NCBI RefSeq assembly: GCF_017377575.1
Contig: NZ_JAFREM010000004.1
Span: forward strand, 124,001-188,000
DNA: 64,000 nucleotides
From: Candidatus Enterococcus moelleringii
Lineage (GTDB): Bacteria; Bacillota; Bacilli; Lactobacillales; Enterococcaceae
Direction: 5' to 3'
Under the pieces are notes generated by a model. The model was not told the DNA's origin. It made no database searches and worked only from the letters and a program-made list of their open reading frames with translations. Below, in pieces: positions 42,839 to 51,288 of this stretch. Made by a program: the position numbers and the translations under genes. Within the stretch, counting starts at the first letter, position 1; every line of letters starts with the position of its first letter.

Positions 42839-42868
42839 TTGAATTGCCGATCTTTTCAAGTATATAAT
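42839..42868 (+). promoter_or_regulatory. Promoter of the aldo/keto reductase gene
   Basis: TTGAAT (42839-42844) and TATAAT (42863-42868), 18 bp apart, in the divergent gap next to the TetR gene. Confidence 0.6.
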
Positions 42869-42910
42869 CAAACCCAAGATATCACAAACGCAGCAGGAAA
42901 GAAGGATTGG

Positions 42911-43870
42911 ATGGAAACAAGAAAACTCGGAACAACCGAACTAGCCTTATCTCCCATCGGCTTAGGTACTTGGCAGTTTTCAGGAGGAAACGGACTAACT
43001 TCAAAATTTTGGAATCAGGTGGATTTCCAAACGATGAAAGAAATCCTAAGAATCAGTTTAGAAAACGGCGTCAACTGGGTGGATACCGCCGAAGCCTATG
43101 GCAACGGTGAATCAGAACGAGTCATCGGCAGAATCATTCAAGAATTGGAAAGCGAAGGCATGACAGCCCCATATATCGCTGACAAGTGGTGGCCCTTGGC
43201 TAGAACGGCTCGCTCAATAACCACAACAATTGACCAACGTCTAGCCCTTTTACAAAAATCAACCATTGATCTCTATCAAATTCACCATCCCACTTCTTTT
43301 TCTTCCATCGAAAAGCAAGTAGAGGCGATGTGCGAATTAGTCTACCAGCACAAAATCAGCTATGTCGGTGTCAGCAACTTTTCCCCTAAACAAATGGAAA
43401 AAGCTCACCTTTATCTGCAGGATGCCGGAGCCCAACTTGTTTCTAACCAAGTCTGCTACAACCTGGTGAATCGGAAAATCGAACAAAACGGTGTACTTGA
43501 TACAGCCAAACGACTCGGCATTTCCATTATTGCCTATTCACCTTTGCAGCAAGGCCTGCTGACGGGGAAATTTCATGAACATCCTGAATTAATGCGGCAG
43601 CTTTTCTTCCTGCGCAAATATCAATCTGGCATTACCGAGAAAAAGCTGCAGAAAACCCAGCCGCTTATCGACCTCTTGAAGGAACTAGGCGATCAATATG
43701 ATAAGACTCCAGCTCAAATTGCCCTCAATTGGTTGATCCACTCACACGGCGAAACCGTCTTTGCCATCCCTGGTGCTACTAAACTTCACCATGTGGAGCA
43801 GAACATTGGCTCAACTACCTTCAAGCTGAAGCCGGCTGAGCGGGATGCTTTGAGCAGCTGTAAAATTTAG
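42911..43870 (+). CDS. Aldo/keto reductase
   Basis: NADPH-dependent oxidoreductase of 319 aa with a TIM barrel. Signatures: GVNWVDTAEAYGNGESERVIG with catalytic Asp/Tyr, IADKWWP with Lys, YQIHHP with His, and YVGVSNFS. The C-terminus has the cofactor site IPGATKLHHVEQN. The frame extends upstream to 42755, but METRKLGTTELALSP at 42911 is the family start. Substrate unknown. Confidence 0.92.
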   Translation: METRKLGTTELALSPIGLGTWQFSGGNGLTSKFWNQVDFQTMKEILRISLENGVNWVDTAEAYGNGESERVIGRIIQELESEGMTAPYIADKWWPLARTARSITTTIDQRLALLQKSTIDLYQIHHPTSFSSIEKQVEAMCELVYQHKISYVGVSNFSPKQMEKAHLYLQDAGAQLVSNQVCYNLVNRKIEQNGVLDTAKRLGISIIAYSPLQQGLLTGKFHEHPELMRQLFFLRKYQSGITEKKLQKTQPLIDLLKELGDQYDKTPAQIALNWLIHSHGETVFAIPGATKLHHVEQNIGSTTFKLKPAERDALSSCKI

Positions 43871-43876
43871 CGCACC

Positions 43877-43907
43877 AAAAAAGCTCAATCCAAAAATAAG
43901 ATTGAGC
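43877..43907 (-). terminator. Terminator of the blaI/blaR-like operon
   Basis: Stem GCTCAATC/GATTGAGC with a 9-base loop and six T residues on the minus strand. Confidence 0.85.
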
Positions 43908-43913
43908 GTCCTA

Positions 43914-45272
43914 TTAGAATCTAAAAGTAATATTTGAACTTTTCATGTAACCAGTCTTTCCAGCATACTTCACTTTAACAGCTTTGTAGCCATATCCGCC
44001 GGCAGTTACGCCAATAATGTTGTCTCTTTCCACTTGGAAATACAGAGAATCCTTATCACAGGATGAAGAGGAGTAGAAGCTGGTAAGCCGTTTTTTTGTT
44101 TTTGCAGATATTGCATGGTTCCTTTCTTCGGCATTAGGATCCCTGACAATCGGCACACCCCTTTCATCATAGCTGATCGTCATCCCAGCAAAGTCGCTTT
44201 CTTTAAACTCATTACTGAACACTTCCGACATCGCTATCTCAAACTCTGCCTTTCTCTCAGCTTCCGTTTGGTAGTACTCTTCAACAGACAGCTCGCCCTC
44301 AGGAATACTGATATCGATGCTCCCACCGGTCGCCGCACTAGTGGGGAGGCTAATAGCGGTGCTTCCACCAAGGATCAAAAGCAGACATACAACTAGCCCA
44401 TCGGCATTAAAAGGCCGCTTTCTAGTCTCAACAATAAAGGAAAGCCGCTGCTGCAACTCGTGTTTTCCGTCAGACAATAACGAAGACAGCATACTTTGTT
44501 TCGATTGTCTTCTAACTGTTTCGAGGATAATGTCGGCATATTTGTAGCGTTGGGCCCTGCTTAAATTTTTGGTTACTTCTTCATCACAAGAAATTTCGCA
44601 CCACTTCGTCATCTGCCGCGCCAAGACATACACCAGTGGATTGAACCAATGAAGCGCCACCGCGAAAATCATTACTCCTCGCAACAGCCAATCCTTTCTC
44701 AAGAAATGGATCTCTTCATGCTGAATAATCAGCGCCAATTCTTCCGGTGAATAGTCTACATCCGGCAGCAAAATTGTCGGTTGATCCAACTGAACCAGCA
44801 TCGGAGTAGTAATACATTTACAGCGAACCGTTTTTAAATCCGTTGAAATATCCAGCTTTGATAACAAATGATCATCCGATTCTATCCAACGATTAAGTGT
44901 CCGGGTGAACTCCACGTGCTGCACCACATAATAAATCAGAATCAATGCGGCAACAATCAGCCAGCATGTGAACACTGGATCAACCATTGAATACCACTTG
45001 CCGGTTTCCAGTACTGTATTTTCCTGCACTGCTGTCACAATATTTTCTTGGAGAGAAACCGTGTTTGATGGATTTACTGTCCTGCCTATCAAAAAATGCG
45101 GCAGCTTCACCCGAAACGGAATTGCAAACCCAAAAAGCAGCGCTACCGAAAGATAGTAAAAGAATCTAGGGGAAAACCTTTGCTGAAAAAAGCGTACCAA
45201 TACTAAAAACATTGCCATCATCAAACTCATCCCTAGCGAACAACTAAACAACGCTACCATAAAATCAATCAT
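43914..45272 (-). CDS. M56 (BlaR1/MecR1-like) membrane metalloprotease
   Basis: Protein of 452 aa. Four N-terminal helices surround a zinc protease core with HExxH in IIQHEEIHFLRKDW (about residue 188) and the third ligand region WCEISCDEEVTK. After a fifth helix (about 288-305) comes an extracellular part of about 145 residues ending in an SH3-like module (VKYAGKTGYMKSSNITF). It lacks the penicillin-binding sensor domain of BlaR1, so the signal must be another envelope cue. It overlaps the BlaI-type repressor gene by 8 bp. Confidence 0.88.
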   Translation of the reverse strand: MIDFMVALFSCSLGMSLMMAMFLVLVRFFQQRFSPRFFYYLSVALLFGFAIPFRVKLPHFLIGRTVNPSNTVSLQENIVTAVQENTVLETGKWYSMVDPVFTCWLIVAALILIYYVVQHVEFTRTLNRWIESDDHLLSKLDISTDLKTVRCKCITTPMLVQLDQPTILLPDVDYSPEELALIIQHEEIHFLRKDWLLRGVMIFAVALHWFNPLVYVLARQMTKWCEISCDEEVTKNLSRAQRYKYADIILETVRRQSKQSMLSSLLSDGKHELQQRLSFIVETRKRPFNADGLVVCLLLILGGSTAISLPTSAATGGSIDISIPEGELSVEEYYQTEAERKAEFEIAMSEVFSNEFKESDFAGMTISYDERGVPIVRDPNAEERNHAISAKTKKRLTSFYSSSSCDKDSLYFQVERDNIIGVTAGGYGYKAVKVKYAGKTGYMKSSNITFRF

Positions 45273-45657
45273 CCCGTTTACTCCTTTCGTCTAACCACTC
45301 CTGCAGCTCATCCAGGTCCTGTTCATCCAAGTTTTTCCCTTGGTACATCGCATTCACCAAATTTAAAAGCGAACCTTCATAATGAGACTTCACAAAATTT
45401 TGCGCCTCATATTGCAGATAGTCTTCTTCCATAATCAAAGGCGTAAAAAAACGCTGCTTGCCATTTTTCTCCGATCGCAAAAAGCCTCTCTCTTCCAACC
45501 GCGATAATAACTTATGGACTGTTTGCAGCTTCCATTCCTTCTTCGTTTCTAATCCCAGCTTTTCTACAATTGTGTTCCCAACAACTGGTATTTCCGAATG
45601 CCAAATCACCTTCATTACTTCAAATTCCGCATCCGGCAGCTTTTTTATTTCTACCAT
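45265..45657 (-). CDS. BlaI/MecI/CopY-family repressor
   Basis: Winged-helix repressor of 130 aa: LPDAEFEVMKVIWHSEIPVVGNTIVEKL, recognition region WKLQTVHKLLSRLEERGFL, and a C-terminal dimerisation helix. Proteolysis triggered by the partner M56 protease would lift repression. An operator-like GACA-N2-TGTC lies at its own promoter, which implies autoregulation. Confidence 0.92.
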   Translation of the reverse strand: MVEIKKLPDAEFEVMKVIWHSEIPVVGNTIVEKLGLETKKEWKLQTVHKLLSRLEERGFLRSEKNGKQRFFTPLIMEEDYLQYEAQNFVKSHYEGSLLNLVNAMYQGKNLDEQDLDELQEWLDERSKRDD

Positions 45658-45680
45658 TCATACTCACCCCTTCTATTATC

Positions 45681-45690
45681 GACAAATGTC
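45681..45690. promoter_or_regulatory. BlaI-type operator
   Basis: GACAAATGTC matches the BlaI/MecI pattern TACA-N2-TGTA with G/C at the outer positions. It lies at the expected transcription start. Confidence 0.55.
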
Positions 45691-45697
45691 TAAAACG

Positions 45698-45726
45698 ATT
45701 GTATAGCGATCCAACAAGAAAGTCAA
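45698..45726 (-). promoter_or_regulatory. Promoter of the BlaI/M56 operon
   Basis: TTGACT (45721-45726) and TACAAT (45698-45703) with a 17-bp spacer on the minus strand. Confidence 0.75.
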
Positions 45727-45739
45727 AGTTTTTTCCATT

Positions 45740-45766
45740 AAAAAAAAGCCCACCCGAAGATGGACT
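45740..45766 (-). terminator. Terminator after brnQ
   Basis: Stem GTCCATC/GGTGGGC with a TTCG loop and eight T residues on the minus strand. Confidence 0.85.
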
Positions 45767-45773
45767 TAACTCA

Positions 45774-47132
45774 CTACCCTGAATATTTCACATGCTTTTC
45801 CCCATACATTGCATAAACCAATCCAATCAAGAACCCAACTACTGCCGGTAAAATCCAGCCCATACCGATATGGAAAAACGGCAAATACTTTCCAACAAAA
45901 GTCAAAAGCGAACTGACAACTGGACTATTAGAAATTCCAGCAGGACTAGCTGCCAACCCATCAAAAATCGCTGGAACGATGGTGAAGGCCGTAGTCATTT
46001 GATACACCCCCCGGCGATGCTTAAACAACGGACCTGCAATTGATAATAAAATCAGCGTCATCGCCAACGGATAGACAAACATCAAGACCGGTAAAGATAT
46101 TTTGATAATATTGGTCAAGCCAACATTGGCAAACAAACACGGCAAGACACTAGCCAAGACAATAAAAAATTGATAGCTGTGTTTCGGAAATAATTCCACG
46201 AAGGTTTCCGAAAAAGCCGTTACTAAGCCAATTGCCGTTTTCAAACAAGCCGAAATAACGATCAATGCCAGCAGGACACTACCCGCCGTGCCTAGATACT
46301 CATTGGCGATTTGCGCTAGAGCGATTCCGCCATTTTCACTGATGGCAAATTTCCCCAAACTCATCGTTCCCAGGTACGCCAACATGCTGTAGATGATTCC
46401 CATCAGAAAAATGCTGATGGCACCAGACTTAATCGTGTCTCTGGTGATTTGATTTGGCTTGATGACACCCATCGATTGAATGGTGGTCACAATAATAATC
46501 CCAAACGCCAGCGAAGCCAACGCATCCAGCGTGTTGTAGCCTTCAATAAAGCCTTGAGCAAATGCCGTTGTTTGATACACCGGCTGTACCGCCGTGCCGG
46601 CCACCGGCCCCAAAGGACGAGTAAAGCCTAAAAATAGCAGCGCCCCCAACAACAGCAAAAAGATCGGATTTAAGAATTTTCCAACATAATCCAAAATCTT
46701 AGTCGGTTTTCGTGAAAAGAACCAAGTTGCTAGAAAGAATACCAAACTAAAGACTGCCAGAGCAATTTTTTGATCCCCGCTGCCGATAAACGGCGCCAAC
46801 CCAATTTCAAAAGAAGTGGTCGCCAAGCGCGGCAACGCAAAAAACGGACCAATCACCAGATAGATCAAAATAGTGAAAATAAAAGCATATCTCCGATCAA
46901 TCTTTGAGGCCAGCTCGAAAACTCCCTTACTCTGGGAAATCCCGATCGCAATAACTCCAAGAAAAGGCAAGCCAATCCCGGTAACCAAAAAGCCCAGGTT
47001 CGCCATAAACACATTCTCACCAGCGAGCTGCCCCATATTCACAGGAAAGATTAAATTCCCCGCCCCAAAAAATAGACCAAACAACATTGATCCTACATAT
47101 AAATACTGCTTAAACGAAAGCTTTTTATCCAT
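45774..47132 (-). CDS. brnQ: Branched-chain amino acid transporter BrnQ (LIVCS family)
   Basis: Cation-coupled importer of Leu, Ile and Val, 452 aa with 12 helices. The N-terminal signature is [22 protein letters not shown], with further family text in [25 protein letters not shown] at 47132 ([14 protein letters not shown]) follows AGGGG. A minus-strand TATAAT (47151-47156) lies close upstream. No T-box or clear CodY box was found in the short leader. Confidence 0.93.
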   Translation of the reverse strand: MDKKLSFKQYLYVGSMLFGLFFGAGNLIFPVNMGQLAGENVFMANLGFLVTGIGLPFLGVIAIGISQSKGVFELASKIDRRYAFIFTILIYLVIGPFFALPRLATTSFEIGLAPFIGSGDQKIALAVFSLVFFLATWFFSRKPTKILDYVGKFLNPIFLLLLGALLFLGFTRPLGPVAGTAVQPVYQTTAFAQGFIEGYNTLDALASLAFGIIIVTTIQSMGVIKPNQITRDTIKSGAISIFLMGIIYSMLAYLGTMSLGKFAISENGGIALAQIANEYLGTAGSVLLALIVISACLKTAIGLVTAFSETFVELFPKHSYQFFIVLASVLPCLFANVGLTNIIKISLPVLMFVYPLAMTLILLSIAGPLFKHRRGVYQMTTAFTIVPAIFDGLAASPAGISNSPVVSSLLTFVGKYLPFFHIGMGWILPAVVGFLIGLVYAMYGEKHVKYSG

Positions 47133-47326
47133 CAAACCCCTACAATCTATATTATATAATGTGAAGAAATATAGGGTAATAGTACCTAAGCGGATGAAAA
47201 CTTACAAGTTATTCTTTCCAAATTTTCATTCTTTGTTTAGAATGAGGTGCTTCCATCAAAAATTGAGGGTTTAATGATTGATACGTCTTTTGAAAAAATA
47301 CATGCAAAAGACGACATTCTTTCAAC

Positions 47327-47377
47327 AAAAAATAAAGGTAAAGCAACTTAACCTAAGTTAAGTTACCCCACCTTTAT
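47327..47377 (-). terminator. Terminator of the toxin-antitoxin operon
   Basis: Long stem on the minus strand pairing AAAGGTGGGGTAACTTAAC with GTTAAGTTGCTTTACCTTT, then a T run. A second small inverted repeat (CGTCTTTTG/CAAAAGACG) lies at 47284-47313. The rest of 47160-47327 is empty. Confidence 0.8.
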
Positions 47378-47670
47378 CTCCCGAGTCTTTTCTCAGCTAA
47401 CGTATAGACTTCACTGTCTGCTCGCTTACCTACAACTACTATTTCAATAATCTCGATGCCTATTGCAGATTCTCGAAAAATCACTCTCAGCCCTAATTTC
47501 TTATGCTTGAGCTTTCGGCAATCTTTCAATTTGCCATGCAATTGTTGACCAGCTGACATTCCACTTTGCTCAATTTTGACGAATGACTTCAGGATTTGAT
47601 CCTTCTGACTGTTATCTAACCTTGCCAAATCTCTCTTAGACGACTTAGTCAATTTGATTTCATATCTCAT
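47374..47670 (-). CDS. RelE/YafQ-family toxin
   Basis: Type II toxin of 98 aa, a predicted ribosome-dependent mRNA nuclease. RelE fold sequence: MRYEIKLTKSSKRDLARLDN, GKLKDCRKLKHKKLGLRVIF and ending VVVGKRADSEVYTLAEKRL, with basic and aromatic residues typical of the active face. An alternative ATG lies 6 bases upstream; the one chosen overlaps the antitoxin stop as ATGA. It is downstream of its antitoxin gene. Confidence 0.88.
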   Translation of the reverse strand: MRYEIKLTKSSKRDLARLDNSQKDQILKSFVKIEQSGMSAGQQLHGKLKDCRKLKHKKLGLRVIFRESAIGIEIIEIVVVGKRADSEVYTLAEKRLGR

Positions 47671-47906
47671 TCCCATTCATCCTCAAGTTCAGCTACTCTA
47701 TCTCGCCAATTATCACCAAAAACCTCTTCCACAGAGTAGTATTTCTCAGTTGAAATTTCAAATGGGATTTTTTTCTTGTTTACGATCTGTTTAAAATACA
47801 TAGTTATAGCAGTAGTGTAGTCTAAGCCCAACTCATCTAAAACTTTTGAAGTTTCTTCTTTCAGATCTTTGTCTAAATTAACGTTTAATCTCTCTTTAGT
47901 TTTCAT
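47667..47906 (-). CDS. RelB/DinJ-family antitoxin
   Basis: Antitoxin of 79 aa. The N-terminal ribbon-helix-helix is RLNVNLDKDLKEETSKVLDELGLDYTTAITMYFKQIV, of the RelB/DinJ type; the acidic C-terminus (VFGDNWRDRVAELEDEWE) wraps the toxin. ATG at 47906 has AGAGGTG upstream. It binds tandem repeats in its own promoter (inference). Confidence 0.9.
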   Translation of the reverse strand: MKTKERLNVNLDKDLKEETSKVLDELGLDYTTAITMYFKQIVNKKKIPFEISTEKYYSVEEVFGDNWRDRVAELEDEWE

Positions 47907-47934
47907 CAAAGACACCTCTTTCATGCAAATGAAT

Positions 47935-47955
47935 TTATACACCTATTATACACCT
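47935..47955. promoter_or_regulatory. Tandem operator of the toxin-antitoxin operon
   Basis: Two direct copies of AGGTGTATAA (minus strand), 11 bp apart, covering the TATAAT-like -10 region. Suits cooperative binding of RHH dimers. Confidence 0.6.
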
Positions 47956-48016
47956 TTTGTACTCTCGAATCAATTTCCAGAAGAAATCCAAATCTCCAAT
48001 CATCCCAAACTGTATA

Positions 48017-48050
48017 CAAAAAAAGACCAAAACCCCAAAGGATTCTGGCC
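48017..48050 (-). terminator. Terminator of the rplU-prp-rpmA operon
   Basis: Stem GGCCAGAATCC / GGGGTTTTGGTC on the minus strand followed by seven T residues. Confidence 0.85.
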
Positions 48051-48063
48051 TTATCTTTACTAA

Positions 48064-48357
48064 TTAAGCTTCTGAAGCTACTGGATATACTGATACTTGT
48101 TTTTTGTCGCGGCCTTTACGTTCGAAACGTACTACGCCGTCAACTTTCGCATACAAAGTATCATCTCCGCCTCTACCCACGTTTTCGCCTGGGAAGATTC
48201 TTGTACCGCGTTGGCGGTAAAGGATTGATCCACCTGTAACAGTTTGACCGTCTGCACGTTTAGCGCCTAAACGTTTAGATTCTGAGTCACGTCCGTTAGA
48301 AGTTGAACCGCCACCTTTTTTATGAGCGAAGAATTGCAAATTCATTTTCATCAACAT
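48064..48357 (-). CDS. rpmA: 50S ribosomal protein L27 (with cleavable N-terminal extension)
   Basis: Ribosomal protein near the peptidyl transferase centre, 97 aa as a precursor. The start [10 protein letters not shown] precedes [15 protein letters not shown]; in Firmicutes Prp removes this extension after the Phe-Phe pair. ATG at 48357 follows GGAGG at 8 bases. An open frame further upstream overlaps prp and is not used. Last gene of the operon. Confidence 0.96.
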   Translation of the reverse strand: MLMKMNLQFFAHKKGGGSTSNGRDSESKRLGAKRADGQTVTGGSILYRQRGTRIFPGENVGRGGDDTLYAKVDGVVRFERKGRDKKQVSVYPVASEA

Positions 48358-48373
48358 AAGATGCACCTCCTGA

Positions 48374-48715
48374 TTATTGTTTGATTGTTTTTGTTTGGAT
48401 ATACTGATCGTTCTCAAGTTCAATGGCCTGTAAGCCCAACAACAAATTTTCTAATAAAATTTGCGTGATATTGGTTTGCTCCTGAGTCAATCCCGAAACG
48501 AGTTCCGCATAAAGGTAACCACCTTCAACTTCATCCGCATCAATGATTGGCTGCGTTCCTGCCAGCGCGTCAATGCCGTTAACGGTACTGATTGCTAGAG
48601 CGGAAACACCGGCACAAACGATATCGTGTCCGTATTCACCGGATTGCGCATGGCCAGAGAGTTCAAAAGAAACAATACGACCTGCTTCATTACGTGTGAA
48701 TGTACCTAGTATCAT
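48374..48715 (-). CDS. prp: Ribosomal-processing cysteine protease Prp
   Basis: Protease of 113 aa that trims the L27 precursor. The catalytic pair is visible in [21 protein letters not shown]: the His of GHA and the Cys of VCAG. Its location between rplU and rpmA is invariant in Firmicutes. Confidence 0.95.
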   Translation of the reverse strand: MILGTFTRNEAGRIVSFELSGHAQSGEYGHDIVCAGVSALAISTVNGIDALAGTQPIIDADEVEGGYLYAELVSGLTQEQTNITQILLENLLLGLQAIELENDQYIQTKTIKQ

Positions 48716-48736
48716 TCGGCACCTTCTTTCAGCAGT

Positions 48737-49045
48737 TTACGCTTTGATTGAGTCAATGACAACTTTAGTGTAAGGTTGACGATGACCTTGTTTACGGTGT
48801 GAATGTTTTTTAGGTTTGTACTTGAATGTTACGACTTTCTTTTGTTTGCCGTGTTTTTCAACTGTACCTTCAACGATTGCACCTTCAACGATCGGAGCTC
48901 CTACTTTCGTAGATTCACCGCCGACTAAAACTACTTGATCAAAAGTGACTTTTTCGCCAGCTTCAACATCTAATTTTTCGATGTAGATTGCTTGACCTTC
49001 TTCAACTTTGATTTGTTTGCCGCCTGTTTTGATGATTGCGTACAT
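48737..49045 (-). CDS. rplU: 50S ribosomal protein L21
   Basis: Ribosomal protein of 102 aa: [18 protein letters not shown] at the start and [19 protein letters not shown] near the end. First gene of the rplU-prp-rpmA operon, behind a structured leader. Confidence 0.98.
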   Translation of the reverse strand: MYAIIKTGGKQIKVEEGQAIYIEKLDVEAGEKVTFDQVVLVGGESTKVGAPIVEGAIVEGTVEKHGKQKKVVTFKYKPKKHSHRKQGHRQPYTKVVIDSIKA

Positions 49046-49059
49046 GCTTGTGGCACCTC

Positions 49060-49155
49060 CTTATATTTTATACTTAGACTCGCCATCACAAGTGACTTGC
49101 GTACTTAAGACTTGCTCTGCGCGGTTGTAGCTGTGGAGTCCACAATTACAACATT
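49060..49155 (-). promoter_or_regulatory. L21 leader RNA (autoregulatory)
   Basis: The minus-strand leader before rplU contains GTTGTAATTGTGGACTCCAC and AAGTCACTTGTGATGGCGAG, with several short complementary stretches. Its position and size fit the ribosomal L21 leader motif of Firmicutes, which is thought to bind L21. Fold not computed. Confidence 0.65.
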
Positions 49156-49248
49156 CTTAGTTTACTAAAAAAATACTGCCAAGTCAATGATTAAATTATT
49201 GACGCGGGGCTAGGTTATTCTTTACTATAGAAAGGCGAGGTGAAATAG

Positions 49249-49902
49249 ATGGAATATCCGGAAAAATTGGTGCAGCTGGTGCAAATTCGTTCAAAAGGAA
49301 TGCAGCTGGAAGGCTTCGTGGCCGGTCAAGGTCCGAGGCAGCCGAAATTAATGCTGCTGGGGGAAGCTCCTGGTCGCAACGAAGTGGAAAATCACATCCC
49401 ATTTAGCGGCGCTGCCGGCAAAGAGTTGATACGCGCCATGGCATCCGTTGGTTTGACCCGGGAAAACACTTATATTACCAGCGCTGTTCGCAGTCGTCCA
49501 TTTAAAGTCGTGCATCGGATCAATCGCAAAACGCAGCAGCCGGAAACCGTTTATCCCAATCGCACACCAACGAAAAAGGAAATTCTAGCTCACACGCCGA
49601 TTTTTGACTACGAACTGTCTGTGATCGAACCGTCGCTTATCGCCACCTTAGGCAATATCGGCTTACAGCGATTGTTGGGTTCTAAACGGCATATCACCGA
49701 GGCCCACGGACAACTTTACCAAGGTCCGGTCCTTGAAATGAACCCGGAACAAAACGGCTATCAATTTTCTCAAAAAGGATACCTGGTCTATCCCTTGTAT
49801 CACCCGGCGGCGATTTTTTACAATCGCTCACTAACCGAAACCATCGCCGAAGACTGGCAACAGCTCGGCTTATTATTGAAAGAGAGGGAACAACATGCGT
49901 AA
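49249..49902 (+). CDS. Uracil-DNA glycosylase, family 4/5 type
   Basis: Base-excision enzyme of 217 aa. Motif 1 GEAPGRNEVENHIPFSGAAGKEL holds the water-activating and uracil-stacking region; motif 2 is YPLYHPAAIFYNRSL with His. No evident four-Cys iron-sulphur cluster, unlike archaeal family 4. GGCGAGGTG precedes the ATG. It overlaps the methyltransferase gene by 8 bp. Confidence 0.88.
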   Translation: MEYPEKLVQLVQIRSKGMQLEGFVAGQGPRQPKLMLLGEAPGRNEVENHIPFSGAAGKELIRAMASVGLTRENTYITSAVRSRPFKVVHRINRKTQQPETVYPNRTPTKKEILAHTPIFDYELSVIEPSLIATLGNIGLQRLLGSKRHITEAHGQLYQGPVLEMNPEQNGYQFSQKGYLVYPLYHPAAIFYNRSLTETIAEDWQQLGLLLKEREQHA

Positions 49903-50563
49903 CGAAATGATGCACCGCCCAATTGTGAATCAAGATGTTCTAGATTATATGCGAACTGAACAAAAACAACTAACTGGAAAACTCGGTGAACTGGAGGCCT
50001 ATGCCCACGAACAAGGCGTCCCTGTCATCCCCCACGAAACCGTGGTCTTTTTGCAATTTCTATTAAAACAAGTAAAAGCTAAAAACGTGTTGGAAATCGG
50101 TACCGCCATCGGGTTTTCAGCTAGCTTAATGGCCGAAACCCTAGGTGAAGTTGCCCACATCACTACTATTGATCGCTTCCCAGTGATGATCGAAAAGGCC
50201 AAAGCAACCTTTGAAAAAATGGGTCTAACTGATCGCGTAACTTTACTAGAAGGCGAAGCAGCTGACCTGCTGCAAACCTTAGAAGGCCCTTACGACTTCA
50301 TTTTCATGGACAGTGCCAAATCGAAATACATCACCTTTTTACCAGAATGCCTGCGCTTATTGAAGCCCGGCGGCATTTTAATGGTGGACGATATTTTCCA
50401 AGCCGGCACCCTGTTCCATCCAATTGAAGAAACACCAAGAAAAAATCGTGCCATCTACCGCAATTTGAACAAATTTTTGGAAGCTGTCACCAAAGCACCA
50501 GACCTGACCTCTTCCCTGCTGCCGTTAGGTGACGGCGTGGCTCTGATTACTAAGGACGAATAG
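49895..50563 (+). CDS. SAM-dependent O-methyltransferase (YrrM/TrmR-like)
   Basis: Protein of 222 aa. SAM motif I is NVLEIGTAIGFSASLMA; the metal/substrate motif is YDFIFMDSAKSKY; and LKPGGILMVDDIF follows. Similar to Bacillus YrrM (TrmR), which methylates 5-hydroxyuridine in tRNA; substrate not proven here. GAGAGGGA precedes the ATG. Confidence 0.88.
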   Translation: MRNEMMHRPIVNQDVLDYMRTEQKQLTGKLGELEAYAHEQGVPVIPHETVVFLQFLLKQVKAKNVLEIGTAIGFSASLMAETLGEVAHITTIDRFPVMIEKAKATFEKMGLTDRVTLLEGEAADLLQTLEGPYDFIFMDSAKSKYITFLPECLRLLKPGGILMVDDIFQAGTLFHPIEETPRKNRAIYRNLNKFLEAVTKAPDLTSSLLPLGDGVALITKDE

Positions 50564-50585
50564 TTCCGGCAATTTTTTTGGGCAC

Positions 50586-50736
50586 TACTTAAAAAATATT
50601 ATCGTTTGCACTCTGAGGGAAAACAAACCAGTGACGGTGCTGTTCTCTTGGCGCGAAGACTATTCCTACGGCAATTCCAAGAGCTGTCACAAGCTGATTA
50701 CAGAAGAAAATGCCGTCCAATTGGTCCCTAAATAGC
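50586..50736 (+). pseudogene. Possible gene remnant (no start codon)
   Basis: A frame without a start reads from the end of the methyltransferase gene to TAG at 50734: KPVTVLFSWREDYSYGNSKS then CHKLITEENAVQLVPK. Composition looks protein-like and more GC-rich than the flanks, yet there is no start or ribosome site. It may be the 3' end of a decayed gene. Not recognised. Confidence 0.3.
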
Positions 50737-50817
50737 ACTTCGTCAAATAAAATAACTAAATAAAGATTGACATTCCAAAGTAGTTTTTCTATAATAGCTA
50801 GTGTTGCTAAACTACTT

Positions 50818-50891
50818 GTGCTAGTAGCTCAGCTGGATAGAGCACTCGCCTTCTAAGCGAGCGGTCGTGGGTTCGAATCCCTCCTGGCACG
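50818..50891 (+). tRNA. tRNA-Arg (anticodon UCU)
   Basis: Complete cloverleaf of 74 nt: acceptor GTGCTAG with CTGGCAC (one G-T pair), D arm GCTC/GAGC, anticodon stem CTCGC/GCGAG around CTTCTAA, and T arm with TTCGAATC. Reads AGA codons. CCA is not encoded. Its 3' end is repeated 1.6 kb downstream. Confidence 0.96.
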
Positions 50892-50892
50892 T
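50878..50892 (+). repeat. attL-like copy of the tRNA-Arg 3' end
   Basis: TCCCTCCTGGCACGT, identical over 15 bp to 52462-52476. Lies in the T arm and acceptor of tRNA-Arg, a usual integrase target. Confidence 0.7.
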
Positions 50893-50983
50893 ATTTTTAA
50901 CGGATCATGATATACATCAAGTAACAAGAAATTAAGAAACATTGATATAAAGCGGATTTGAGCATACATTCATTAACGAAAAA

Positions 50984-51005
50984 CTTGTGGAATTCTTGTG
51001 GAATT
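50984..51005 (+). repeat. Tandem 11-bp repeat inside the tRNA-Arg insert
   Basis: CTTGTGGAATT occurs twice back to back, about 95 bp from the att-like site. Such repeats often serve as arm-type sites for tyrosine integrases. The rest of 50893-51288 has no supported gene. Confidence 0.5.
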
Positions 51006-51288
51006 CAAGGTTTCGTGGTACAAAAACAGACTAAAAACGTTGCTACAAAGCGGGTTAGGCAGTATTTCAAAAAAACATTTCGTGGGAGCTGATAAGGCTC
51101 TCTTTTTTTGTCTAATTTTGAGAAAAAGAAACGAAATAATTGCGTATCTTCTATTGAAGGAAGAAGAAAGATATACCAATGCTCATTTCCCACGATAAAA
51201 TCAATTACGACTGATGCTCAAATTTTAGTTTTCCCTTTTTTTAATTATTCTATTAATGATACAATAATTAAAAAAAGGAGTGATTTAA

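Noticed and set aside
47160-47330. CodY box or T-box before brnQ
   Set aside because: AATTTTC-like text near 47220 has several mismatches to the CodY consensus and lies beyond the promoter; no T-box sequence is seen.
51050-51125. Integrase remnant next to the tRNA
   Set aside because: No frame of useful length or integrase motif; only repeats and a weak hairpin before a T run.
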